The notes: generated from the letters alone by a model not told the origin. Counted from the stretch's first letter, positions 1 through 5,010 are shown. The stretch: DNA of 5,010 nt from CAYPOY01 sp964412395 (GCA_964412395.1 CAYPOY010000363.1:1-5010); one strand, 5' to 3'. Numbers and translations: made by a program.

Positions 1-209
1 ACTTACATGGCGCAGTGGTGGACATTGGTGCGGAAACGGATGGGCTACTACATATTTCCCAGCTCTCCCCCACTTGCGTCAGCCGTGTTATTGACATAGT
101 TCAACCAGGAGACAATGTGACAGTGTGGGTTATCAAAGCAGACCCGGCACTAGGCCGCATTGGCTTGACGATGATCGAGCCTTCTGAGGTAGACAGACAT
201 AAGGCTTAG
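1..209 (+). CDS. S1 RNA-binding domain protein, C-terminal part (5' end outside window)
   Basis: The frame is open from the first complete codon (base 3) to a TAG at 207-209, so the gene starts upstream of the window. The visible residues include GAVVDIGAETDGLLHIS, the central beta-strand signature of the S1 (OB-fold) RNA-binding domain. They are followed by the domain's usual close, with GDNVTVWV, then a DPALGRIGLTM strand and a short charged tail ending in HKA. S1 domains bind single-stranded RNA and occur in ribosomal protein S1, polynucleotide phosphorylase and many small bacterial proteins. The sequence ends just after the domain, so this is the last S1 repeat of its protein; the number of repeats before it cannot be seen. 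An internal GTG at base 15 lies inside the domain and is not a credible start. The domain call is firm; the exact protein is unknown. The next gene begins 59 bases downstream on the same strand. Confidence 0.85.
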   Translation, partial: LHGAVVDIGAETDGLLHISQLSPTCVSRVIDIVQPGDNVTVWVIKADPALGRIGLTMIEPSEVDRHKA

Positions 210-255
210 CGCCGGCAAAGTGAAGGAAGTATGATAAGGATGCGTCTATACATTC

Positions 256-260
256 GGAGG
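256..260 (+). promoter_or_regulatory. Ribosome binding site of the kinase gene
   Basis: GGAGG lies 8 bases before the ATG at 269. It supports this ATG as the start of the kinase gene. Confidence 0.75.
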
Positions 261-268
261 TATAAGGT

Positions 269-1591
269 ATGAACCAAATCCTCAAACCCAAGCAAGTCGT
301 CCAAACCGAGACGACGGGCCTGCCGTGCACGGTCGAACAATTCCTCGGCGGCGGGGGGCAGGGGGAGGTCTATCGGGCTGAACTGAGTGGCAAGGTCGTG
401 GCGTTAAAGTGGTACTTCTCTGCCTCGGCCACGCCGGAGCAGCGGGCAGCCCTGGAAACGTTGGTCAAGAAAGGGCCGCCCAACGAAAAGTTCCTCTGGC
501 CGATGGAACTGACGTCGGCGCAGACCGTGCCGGGGTTCGGTTACATCATGCCACTGCGCGAATCGCGCTACAAGGGCATCGTGGACTTGATGAAGCGGCG
601 CATCGAGCCGACCTTCCGCGCCCTGGCAACGGCGGGACTGGACCTTTCACATAGTTACCTGCAACTGCACGCCGAAGGCTTGTGCTACCGCGACATCTCC
701 TTCGGCAACGTCTTCTTCGATCCCGACACCGGCGACGTCCTCATCTGCGACAACGACAACGTGACTGTGGACGGCGAGGGCAAGGGCGGCATCCTGGGTA
801 CCCCTCGCTTCATGGCCCCGGAAGTGGTGCGCGGCGAAACCCTGCCCAGCACGCAGACCGATTTGTTCTCCCTGGCCGTGCTCCTGTTTTACATGTTCAT
901 GGTGCACCATCCCCTGGAGGGCAAAAGGGAACTGGAAATCCACTGCCTCGACCTGCCCGCCATGACCAGGCTCTACGGGACGGAACCGCTCTTCATCTTC
1001 GATCCAGACGACGACTCCAATCGGCCCATGCCGGGGTACCACGATAACGTCCTTGCCTTCTGGCCCCTCTACCCACAGTTTCTGCGCGACCTATTTACGC
1101 AGGCATTTACCGAGGGCATCCGTGACCCGCAGAACGGCCGTGTTCGCGAGAGTGAGTGGCGGGCCGCTATGGTTCGCCTGCGCGACTCCATCGTCTACTG
1201 TGTCAACTGTGGTGCGGAGAACTTTTACGATGCCGAGACGCTCAGGGCCTCGGGCGGAAAGCCCGGCTCTTGCTGGTCGTGCGGAAAAGAAATCCAGCTT
1301 CCGCCTCGCATCCGCATTGGGGATAACGTTGTCATGTTGAACCACGATACCCAGCTTTTCCCCCACCACGTTGACGACCAGAAGATGTACGATTTTTCGC
1401 AGCCCATCGCAGCCGTGACCCAACATCCGAAGACACCGAGTATCTGGGGTCTGAGAAACCTTTCCAATGAAAAGTGGGTTATCACCACGGCTGACGGTAC
1501 AATCAAGGACGTTGATCCGGGGCGCAGTGCGCGCCTGGCGGTGGGTACAAAGGTTAACTTCGGCAAGACAGAAGGTGAGATCCGCTCGTGA
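269..1591 (+). CDS. Protein kinase with C-terminal zinc ribbon and FHA-like tail (TerY-P-like kinase)
   Basis: This 440-residue protein has a Ser/Thr-type kinase domain at about residues 20-305. Visible motifs are the glycine loop LGGGGQGEVY (26-35), the ATP-anchoring lysine in VALK (K47), the catalytic loop YRDISFGN with D142 and N147, and GTPRFMAPE (177-185). The metal-binding DFG is replaced by DND (161-163) within CDNDN. All core catalytic positions are kept, so activity is likely. Residues 311-338 form a CX2C-X20-CX2C zinc ribbon (C311, C314, C335, C338). The last ~100 residues look beta-rich, and IWGLRNLSN (392-400) and GTKVNFG (426-432) recall the C-terminal half of an FHA domain; that part is inference. 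No signal peptide or membrane segment is evident, so it is probably cytoplasmic. Kinases of this architecture are known from TerY-P triads with a PP2C phosphatase and a TerY-type vWA protein, but neither follows here. The upstream gene encodes an S1 protein, and the downstream DNA is degenerate. Confidence 0.9.
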   Translation: MNQILKPKQVVQTETTGLPCTVEQFLGGGGQGEVYRAELSGKVVALKWYFSASATPEQRAALETLVKKGPPNEKFLWPMELTSAQTVPGFGYIMPLRESRYKGIVDLMKRRIEPTFRALATAGLDLSHSYLQLHAEGLCYRDISFGNVFFDPDTGDVLICDNDNVTVDGEGKGGILGTPRFMAPEVVRGETLPSTQTDLFSLAVLLFYMFMVHHPLEGKRELEIHCLDLPAMTRLYGTEPLFIFDPDDDSNRPMPGYHDNVLAFWPLYPQFLRDLFTQAFTEGIRDPQNGRVRESEWRAAMVRLRDSIVYCVNCGAENFYDAETLRASGGKPGSCWSCGKEIQLPPRIRIGDNVVMLNHDTQLFPHHVDDQKMYDFSQPIAAVTQHPKTPSIWGLRNLSNEKWVITTADGTIKDVDPGRSARLAVGTKVNFGKTEGEIRS

Positions 1592-1649
1592 AAGACCTTG
1601 TGCCGAGTTGGCAAGGGCTGGGTGTGGAGGCGATAGGGCGGCCACCCCC

Positions 1650-1665
1650 TGGCCTGATGAGGCCA
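1650..1665. repeat. Perfect 6-bp inverted repeat (stem-loop)
   Basis: TGGCCT and AGGCCA flank a 4-base GATG loop. The left arm can pair alternatively with GGCCA at 1640-1644 across five C residues, and another GGCCA lies at 1678-1682. It sits 58 bases after the kinase stop, at the point where similarity to the beta clamp ends on the other strand. There is no T-run, so it is at best a weak terminator for the kinase. It could equally be a chance or rearrangement-associated structure. Confidence 0.35.
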
Positions 1666-1914
1666 TTCACCCAACAAGGCCACCAGGTCGGTGATCATCC
1701 GGGGCGGCAGTACCACCTCGCCGGGCTGCGCCACGCGGGCACCCACCCGGCACTGGATGGCAATCTCCCGATCGGTGGCCGCCACCTCCAGGCGGCCATC
1801 CGTGCTGCTCAACAGCATCCCGGCGTCCGTCACCACCAGGGGACACGAGGGCACGGCCGGCAACACGGCCTTCAGGACCGCCGCCAGTCGCTCTTGATCA
1901 CAGTGCAGTTGCAT
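1655..1914 (-). pseudogene. dnaN: DNA polymerase III beta clamp (DnaN), N-terminal fragment
   Basis: The minus strand reads MQLHCDQERLAAVLKAVLPAVP and onward. It matches the start of the sliding clamp: an N-terminal strand, the first helix, a hydrophobic stretch with AGMLLSS, DGRLEVAATDREIAIQC, then GEVVLPPRMITDLVALL. These are the first ~85 residues of domain I. The clamp normally has about 370 residues in three domains, so most of domain I and all of domains II and III are missing. After LLGEWP (near base 1660) the frame stays open to base 1225, but it then merely reads the antisense of the kinase tail and no longer resembles DnaN. The start is well supported by a strong ribosome binding site. 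The sequence is rather divergent from a housekeeping clamp, so it may come from a plasmid, phage or second copy (inference). A fragment cannot form a clamp ring. Confidence 0.72.
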
Positions 1915-1918
1915 TTTT

Positions 1919-1926
1919 CACCTCCT
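1919..1926 (-). promoter_or_regulatory. Strong ribosome binding site of the dnaN fragment
   Basis: On the minus strand AGGAGGTG stands four A residues before the ATG whose first base is 1914. This near-perfect Shine-Dalgarno site fixes the start and shows that the 5' end of the clamp gene survived intact although its 3' part is lost. The IS110-like sequence begins within a few bases upstream of it, so the native promoter is probably gone. Confidence 0.75.
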
Positions 1927-1927
1927 C

Positions 1928-2155
1928 GTAGCTGATGTCCACCTGGACAACATCGTCCTGCGAGCCGTGGACAAGCTCACCAGTCACGAGGTGATCGCGC
2001 CTTTTCGCGTCACCAACAATCTGCCGGGCGTCCGGTCCGCGGCGTCCGGTATCGCTGACATCGCCACGCGATTGGACTACACCCGCATCGAGATTGGCTA
2101 CGAGGCGACTGGAATGCTGTGGATCCCCTTCCACCGCCGCATGTCTACTGAGTAG
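1928..2155 (+). pseudogene. IS110-family transposase, N-terminal fragment
   Basis: The frame reads VADVHLDNIVLRAVDKL, then PFRVTNNLPGVRSA, and IEIGYEATGMLWIPFHRRMS before a TAG at 2153-2155. This is the order of the DEDD (RuvC-like) N-terminal domain of IS110 transposases: the first Asp in the GID-VH type motif (here ADVH, D at 1934-1936) and the Glu in EATG (2102-2104). IS110 transposases are about 300-400 residues long and end in a serine-containing Transposase_20 domain. Here only about 75 residues remain, and the last two catalytic Asp and the C-terminal domain are missing. No ATG with a ribosome binding site exists in frame; upstream the frame runs into the antisense of the dnaN start. 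It is therefore a non-functional relic. A GTG at 1967 is open but lies inside the domain. IS110 elements usually lack terminal inverted repeats, so element ends cannot be defined. Confidence 0.8.
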
Positions 2156-2165
2156 TGCTCGCTAC

Positions 2166-2183
2166 TCTTGCACTTCTGCAAGA
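2166..2183. repeat. 7-bp stem-loop after the IS110 fragment
   Basis: TCTTGCA and TGCAAGA are perfect inverted repeats around a 4-base CTTC loop. The structure lies 10 bases past the stop of the transposase fragment, in the short gap before the next reading frame. No T-run follows. It may be a weak terminator, a remnant of element-end structure, or chance. Confidence 0.35.
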
Positions 2184-2206
2184 CGTGTAGACGCCGCGGT
2201 GGGTGA

Positions 2207-2467
2207 GCTGTTACGCTTTCCCGCCAGGTCGGTGCGCTGCTGTACGAGATGCTGACGGGACGGCACTATGTGGACCTGGGGGCGTTGGAGCGACGGGCGC
2301 GGGAGACAGCGGGGGCCAACACAGCGCTATTCCATGCGCGGTTGTTTGAGTCGCTGGCCGAGGCGATTGGCGAGCGCGAGCTGGAGAGAGTGTGCCAGGT
2401 GCTACCGGGATTGCCGGCGTGGGTTGGGGAGATGGTGGCGGCGCTGGCGAAGCAGGTGGAGAAGTGA
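2207..2467 (+). pseudogene. Unrecognised helical protein, probably 5'-truncated
   Basis: After a TGA at 2204-2206 the frame is open to TGA at 2465-2467. The plausible coding part begins at about 2228 (VGALLYEMLTGRHYVD) and continues as an amphipathic, Arg/Glu/Ala-rich and probably all-helical chain (LGALERRARETAG, then FESLAEAIGERELERVCQVL) ending in KQVEK. The first in-frame ATG (2249) yields 72 residues but has no Shine-Dalgarno sequence, and the sensible protein sequence extends upstream of it. The 5' end was therefore probably cut off during the rearrangement that also left the IS110 fragment. The stretch LLYEMLTGR resembles subdomain IX of Ser/Thr kinases, but nothing around it supports a kinase. 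Its stop overlaps the next start by four bases (GTGA), which suggests the two once formed an operon. I do not recognise the family. Confidence 0.5.
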
Positions 2468-2640
2468 CCGCGGTGAATGAGCGACCCGTCTATCGCAACC
2501 CGATGTGGCGCACCCGGCAGGTGCCCGTCATCGTCACCATCGTCAACCAGGATGGCATCGCCGATCTACACACCAACGCGGAGCGGTACCAGGTGCTCAA
2601 GCAGGCCATCGTGCGCATGGCCTTCGACGTCTACGCCTAA
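2464..2640 (+). CDS. Small hypothetical protein, translationally coupled; possibly truncated by a nonsense mutation
   Basis: A GTG at 2464 overlaps the previous stop (GTGA), and AGGTGGA at 2454-2460 can serve as ribosome binding site. The product has 58 residues, contains PVYRNPMWRTRQVPVIVTIV and ends in AFDVYA. A second GTG at 2473 is an alternative start. It is probably soluble and has no signal peptide; no known family is recognised. Oddly, after the TAA at 2638-2640 the same frame stays sensible for 25 more codons (GNVLTCTDGTIDVLP, then WIPEAN) up to the convergent phosphorylase gene. One C-to-T change of a CAA codon would explain the TAA, so the original protein was probably at least 85 residues long. 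Real gene origin is likely; present function is doubtful. Confidence 0.5.
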   Translation: MTAVNERPVYRNPMWRTRQVPVIVTIVNQDGIADLHTNAERYQVLKQAIVRMAFDVYA

Positions 2641-2714
2641 GGCAATGTGCTGACCTGCACCGATGGCACAATTGACGTACTGCCCCGGCGTCCTCCCTGG
2701 ATTCCTGAGGCGAA

Positions 2715-4022
2715 TCAGCCCGCGATGCGCCGATAGAACAGCGGCAGCCGTTGAACAGGAGCGTCGCTGAAGGCGTGCGCGGCCAGCACCCGCTCTCGGG
2801 CTGCCGCCAGTTTCGCCTCGTCGTTGGCGTGGATGGTAAATAACGGCGTGTCCTTCTGTACCAAATCGCCCACCTTATAGTGCACGATCACGCCGACGCT
2901 GTGGTCAATTTGGTCGCCTTTTTTCTCCCGCCCACCGCCCAACTCCATCACGGCCATCCCAACCTCGGCGGCGTTCAAAGCGGCCAGGTAGCCACTGCGC
3001 GGTGCGGGCACGGGTTCGATCAACCGGGCCCGCGGCAACCGTTCCGGCTCTTCAATGTAGCGCGTGTCGCCGCCCTGGGCTTTCACCAACTCCATGAACT
3101 TGTGCCAGGCTGCTCCAGAGGCCAGGGTCTCCAAAGCCAGCGTGAGTGCGGCGTTGGTGTCGGTGGCCTTGTCGCCCAGCATCAGCATCTCCGCTGCCAC
3201 GACCATGCAGTGCTCGCGGAAGTCGGCGGGGCCGCCCTCGTGCAGCGTGTTGATCGCCTCCCGTACCTCCAGCGCGTTCCCCACTGCCCAGCCCAGCGGT
3301 TGGTTCATGTCGGAGATGAGCGCGACTACGCTCCGTCCAGCCTGGCTGCCCAAACGAACCATAGCCTCGGCCAGAGTCTCTGCATCCTCCAGCGTCTTCA
3401 TAAATGCGCCGTTGCCCGTCTTGACGTCCAACACAATGGCATCGGCGCCGGCGGCCAGTTTCTTGCTCATGATCGAACTGACGATGAGCGGGATGGACTC
3501 GACGGTGGCCGTCATGTCGCGCAGGGCGTACAGTTTGCGGTCGGCCGGGGCCAATTCAGCGGTCTGCCCGGTCAGCACAATGCCAATCTCCTTGAGTTGA
3601 GCCTTGAACTCGGCCTCGCTCAGGTCGGCCCGGTAGCCAGGAATGGATCCCAGTTTGTCCACCGTCCCGCCGCTGAAGCCCAGCCCACGCCCGGTTATCT
3701 TGGCGACCGGCATCCCACAGGCTGCGACTAGCGGCGCTATAACCAGGCTGACTTTGTCGCCGACGCCGCCTGTAGAGTGCTTGTCCACCGTGAGGGGGGC
3801 GATGTCCTTCAAGTCGAGTATGTCACCTGAGTGGGCCATCGCCAGCGTCAGGTCGTGAGTCTCGCGGTCGGTCATGCCATGCAGATACACGGCCATCAGC
3901 CAGGCAGCAGCCTGGTAATCGGGGATTTCACCCTGTGTGTATCTCTGGATAAAGAACTCAATCTCTTCCTGCGAGAGTTCACCGCCGTCGCGCTTCCTGG
4001 CAATTACATCTATTGCGTGCAT
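2715..4022 (-). CDS. pdp: Pyrimidine-nucleoside phosphorylase (thymidine/uridine phosphorylase)
   Basis: This 435-residue cytosolic enzyme reversibly splits thymidine, deoxyuridine or uridine with phosphate into the free base and (deoxy)ribose-1-phosphate, in pyrimidine salvage. The length is normal for the DeoA/Pdp family. Visible marks are the phosphate-binding KHSTGGVGDK (81-90), the family signature TGRGLGFSGGTVDKL (110-124), YALRD with R168, SSIMSKK with S183 and K187 (the pyrimidine-binding Arg, Ser and Lys of the family), and KTGNGAFMKT. The order is a helical N-terminal domain with the glycosyltransferase alpha/beta domain, then the C-terminal alpha/beta domain (GGGREKKGD, GDLVQKDTPLF) ending in YRRIAG. 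The start is the ATG at 4022, preceded by GAGGTGA. The gene is transcribed alone and leftward from the shared divergent promoter region and ends convergently against the small hypothetical gene. Whether it is strictly thymidine-specific (deoA) or broad (pdp) cannot be told from sequence; the S183/K187 numbering matches the Bacillus-type Pdp. Confidence 0.95.
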   Translation of the reverse strand: MHAIDVIARKRDGGELSQEEIEFFIQRYTQGEIPDYQAAAWLMAVYLHGMTDRETHDLTLAMAHSGDILDLKDIAPLTVDKHSTGGVGDKVSLVIAPLVAACGMPVAKITGRGLGFSGGTVDKLGSIPGYRADLSEAEFKAQLKEIGIVLTGQTAELAPADRKLYALRDMTATVESIPLIVSSIMSKKLAAGADAIVLDVKTGNGAFMKTLEDAETLAEAMVRLGSQAGRSVVALISDMNQPLGWAVGNALEVREAINTLHEGGPADFREHCMVVAAEMLMLGDKATDTNAALTLALETLASGAAWHKFMELVKAQGGDTRYIEEPERLPRARLIEPVPAPRSGYLAALNAAEVGMAVMELGGGREKKGDQIDHSVGVIVHYKVGDLVQKDTPLFTIHANDEAKLAAARERVLAAHAFSDAPVQRLPLFYRRIAG

Positions 4023-4025
4023 GGG

Positions 4026-4032
4026 TCACCTC
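4026..4032 (-). promoter_or_regulatory. Ribosome binding site of the nucleoside phosphorylase gene
   Basis: On the minus strand GAGGTGA ends three bases before the ATG at 4022, which supports that start. Confidence 0.7.
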
Positions 4033-4058
4033 GGTCTTCTGATGTTGTCGGACGTCTT

Positions 4059-4088
4059 ATTATATCACAAATCCGGAGAGATTGGTAA
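4059..4088 (-). promoter_or_regulatory. Sigma-70-type promoter for the nucleoside phosphorylase gene
   Basis: On the minus strand a perfect TATAAT (4064-4059) is preceded by TGA, giving an extended -10 (TGnTATAAT). A TTACCA (4088-4083) lies 18 bases upstream as a 4-of-6 match to the -35 box. Transcription would begin near 4052, leaving a leader of about 30 bases before the ATG. The -35 box shares base 4088 with the inverted repeat at 4088-4107. Confidence 0.65.
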
Positions 4089-4107
4089 ATTGCACCGAGA
4101 TGCAATT
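4088..4107. promoter_or_regulatory. Perfect inverted repeat, candidate operator between divergent promoters
   Basis: AATTGCA and TGCAATT are exact inverted repeats separated by six bases (CCGAGA). The repeat covers the -35 box and part of the spacer of the rightward promoter and touches the -35 box of the leftward one. Its size and placement fit a dimeric repressor site that could control both nucleoside-salvage genes. No regulator gene is visible in the window, so the regulator is unknown; the operator role is inferred from position only. Confidence 0.5.
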
Positions 4108-4118
4108 CGGGCTATAAT
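4090..4118 (+). promoter_or_regulatory. Sigma-70-type promoter for the amidohydrolase gene
   Basis: TTGCAC (4090-4095) and a perfect TATAAT (4113-4118) are spaced by the ideal 17 bases. Transcription would start near 4125, giving a leader of about 38 bases before the ATG at 4163. This is the clearest promoter in the window. Confidence 0.8.
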
Positions 4119-4147
4119 GAGTCACAGTTCAGATCCATCGTGGGAAT

Positions 4148-4152
4148 GGAGG
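4148..4152 (+). promoter_or_regulatory. Ribosome binding site deciding the amidohydrolase start
   Basis: GGAGG lies 10 bases before the ATG at 4163. A nearer ATG at 4156 is out of frame and meets a stop after six codons, so 4163 is the true start. Confidence 0.65.
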
Positions 4153-4162
4153 AGCATGGACT

Positions 4163-5010
4163 ATGACCAAAGTTGACGTGATCTTGACCGGCGGAAGCGT
4201 CGCCGCGATGAATGGTGATTTTGACCTTTTCACTTCAGGCGCGGTTGCTGTTCGCGATGAGAGCATCGAGGCCGTCGGGCCGGCCGACCAGATTGCGGCC
4301 GCGTATACCGCAGATCAGGTCGTGGATTGCAGTGGGTGTGCTGTCATTCCGGGGCTGATCAACGCTCACACTCACGTCCCGATGACCTTGCTCAGGGGAG
4401 TGGCCGACGACCTGCGACTGGACGTCTGGCTGATGGGCTATATGATGCCCGTGGAGCAAGAGTTCGTGCGGCCTGATTTCTGCTGGTTGGGCACGCAACT
4501 GGCCTGCGCTGAGATGATCCGCTCCGGCACGACCTGTTTCGCCGACATGTACTACTACGAGGAGGCCGTGGCCGATGCCACTGCCCAGGCAGGGTTGCGC
4601 GCTATCTGTGCCGAGACAGTGCTCAAGTTTCCCTCGCCCGACGCCCGGAGTTACGACGAGAGTCTGGAACACGCCCGCGACTTTATCCTGCGTTGGAAGG
4701 GGCACTCGCTGATTATGCCAGCGGTGGGACCCCATGCTCCTTATACGACGACGGCGGAACTGTTGCAGGCTTGCGCTCAAATGGCGCTGGAGTTTGACGT
4801 ACCGCTCCATATCCACATCGCCGAAACCGCACAGGAGGTGGAAGAGCACCGGGCTGAGTATGGGATGCCGATGGTGCCCTGGGTGAAGAAGCAGAATGTT
4901 TTCGAAGCCAAGGTCACCGCCGCTCACTGTGTGCATCTGGATGATGGGGAGATGCACACGCTGTTGCACCACGGGGTCGGCGTGGCGCACAACCCCACCA
5001 GCAACCTCAA
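4163..5010 (+). CDS. mtaD: 5'-methylthioadenosine/S-adenosylhomocysteine deaminase-family amidohydrolase (3' end outside window)
   Basis: The frame is open from the ATG for 282 codons and runs off the window. It is a metal-dependent amidohydrolase of the MTA/SAH deaminase (Atz/Trz) family, which hydrolyses the 6-amino group of S-adenosylhomocysteine, methylthioadenosine or related adenosines to the inosine form plus ammonia. Visible marks are the small N-terminal beta domain (residues 1-62), PGLINAHTH with metal ligands H69 and H71, LLRGVADDL, CAEMIRSGTTCFADMY, GPHAPYT (H191), HIHIAET with ligand H218 and catalytic E221, TAAHCVHLDD (H255), and VAHNPTSNLK at the edge. The last metal ligand, an Asp further downstream, is outside. 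Usual length is about 430-450 residues, so roughly a third is missing. It is probably cytosolic. It has its own promoter and diverges from the pyrimidine-nucleoside phosphorylase, which fits nucleoside salvage. Guanine deaminase or a chlorohydrolase-type relative is less likely given the LRGVADDL and SGTTCFADMY patterns; the exact substrate is not decided by sequence. Confidence 0.9.
   Translation, partial: MTKVDVILTGGSVAAMNGDFDLFTSGAVAVRDESIEAVGPADQIAAAYTADQVVDCSGCAVIPGLINAHTHVPMTLLRGVADDLRLDVWLMGYMMPVEQEFVRPDFCWLGTQLACAEMIRSGTTCFADMYYYEEAVADATAQAGLRAICAETVLKFPSPDARSYDESLEHARDFILRWKGHSLIMPAVGPHAPYTTTAELLQACAQMALEFDVPLHIHIAETAQEVEEHRAEYGMPMVPWVKKQNVFEAKVTAAHCVHLDDGEMHTLLHHGVGVAHNPTSNL

Noticed and set aside
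230..252. TATGAT (230-235) or TATACA (247-252) as a promoter for the kinase gene.
   Set aside because: No acceptable -35 box lies at 16-18 bases upstream of either, so the kinase may instead be co-transcribed with the S1 gene.
1225..1660. Minus-strand continuation of the dnaN frame through the kinase C-terminus.
   Set aside because: Resemblance to DnaN ends near base 1660; the rest is the complement of the kinase tail and zinc ribbon, so I treat it as accidental read-through.
1588..1935. Plus-strand frame starting at a GTG overlapping the kinase stop.
   Set aside because: The overlap looks like coupling, but the translation is His/Gly/Gln-rich antisense of the dnaN fragment with no domain.
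1898..2134. Minus-strand frame overlapping the dnaN start, ending VDISYEEVKNATAL.
   Set aside because: The overlap could suggest a coupled upstream gene, but most of the frame is antisense to the IS110 fragment, which has clear family motifs on the plus strand.
2228..2260. LLYEMLTGR as a sign of a second Ser/Thr kinase fragment.
   Set aside because: Only this short stretch resembles kinase subdomain IX; no catalytic loop or APE motif precedes it, and the following helices do not fit a kinase C-lobe.
2641..2714. Bidirectional terminator between the convergent genes.
   Set aside because: I found no convincing GC-rich hairpin followed by a T-run in this interval on either strand.
2880..3731. 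Long plus-strand open frame opposite the phosphorylase gene (283 codons).
   Set aside because: It is the antisense of a clear, motif-complete phosphorylase, is rich in His/Gln/Gly without domain character, and has no supporting ribosome binding site.
4235..4990. Minus-strand open frame opposite the amidohydrolase (251 codons).
   Set aside because: The plus strand carries unmistakable amidohydrolase motifs throughout; the reverse frame has no recognisable features.

Overview
The window is GC-rich bacterial chromosome. The best guess at lineage is a member of the Chloroflexota (Anaerolineae-like). This rests on the style of the S1-domain protein, the zinc-ribbon kinase and the IS110 fragment; it is an inference from family resemblance, not a proof.

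Layout. (1) Bases 1-209 hold the 3' end of a gene for an S1 RNA-binding-domain protein. (2) Bases 269-1591 encode a complete 440-residue protein kinase with a CX2C...CX2C zinc ribbon and a beta-rich, FHA-like tail. It resembles kinases of the TerY-P type (kinase, PP2C phosphatase and vWA protein), but neither partner gene is in the window. (3) Bases 1592-2714 form a patchwork of gene remains. It holds a truncated, reversed N-terminus of a DNA polymerase III beta clamp (dnaN-like) with a strong ribosome binding site, and the N-terminal third or so of an IS110-family transposase butted against it. Two small coupled reading frames of unknown function follow; the first lacks its 5' end and the second may carry a nonsense mutation. 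(4) Bases 2715-4022 (minus strand) encode a complete pyrimidine-nucleoside phosphorylase. (5) Bases 4023-4162 are a divergent control region with a good sigma-70 promoter in each direction and a perfect 7+7 inverted repeat over the rightward -35 box. (6) From 4163 to the window end runs the 5' part of an amidohydrolase of the 5'-methylthioadenosine / S-adenosylhomocysteine deaminase family.

Functionally, the right half is a divergent nucleoside-salvage pair: the phosphorylase splits pyrimidine nucleosides and the deaminase acts on adenosine-derived thionucleosides. The shared intergenic region and its inverted repeat suggest joint control. The left half is a signalling kinase whose downstream side has been replaced or eroded by rearrangement, seemingly involving mobile DNA. 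I found no CRISPR array, tRNA or rRNA, and no complete mobile element.
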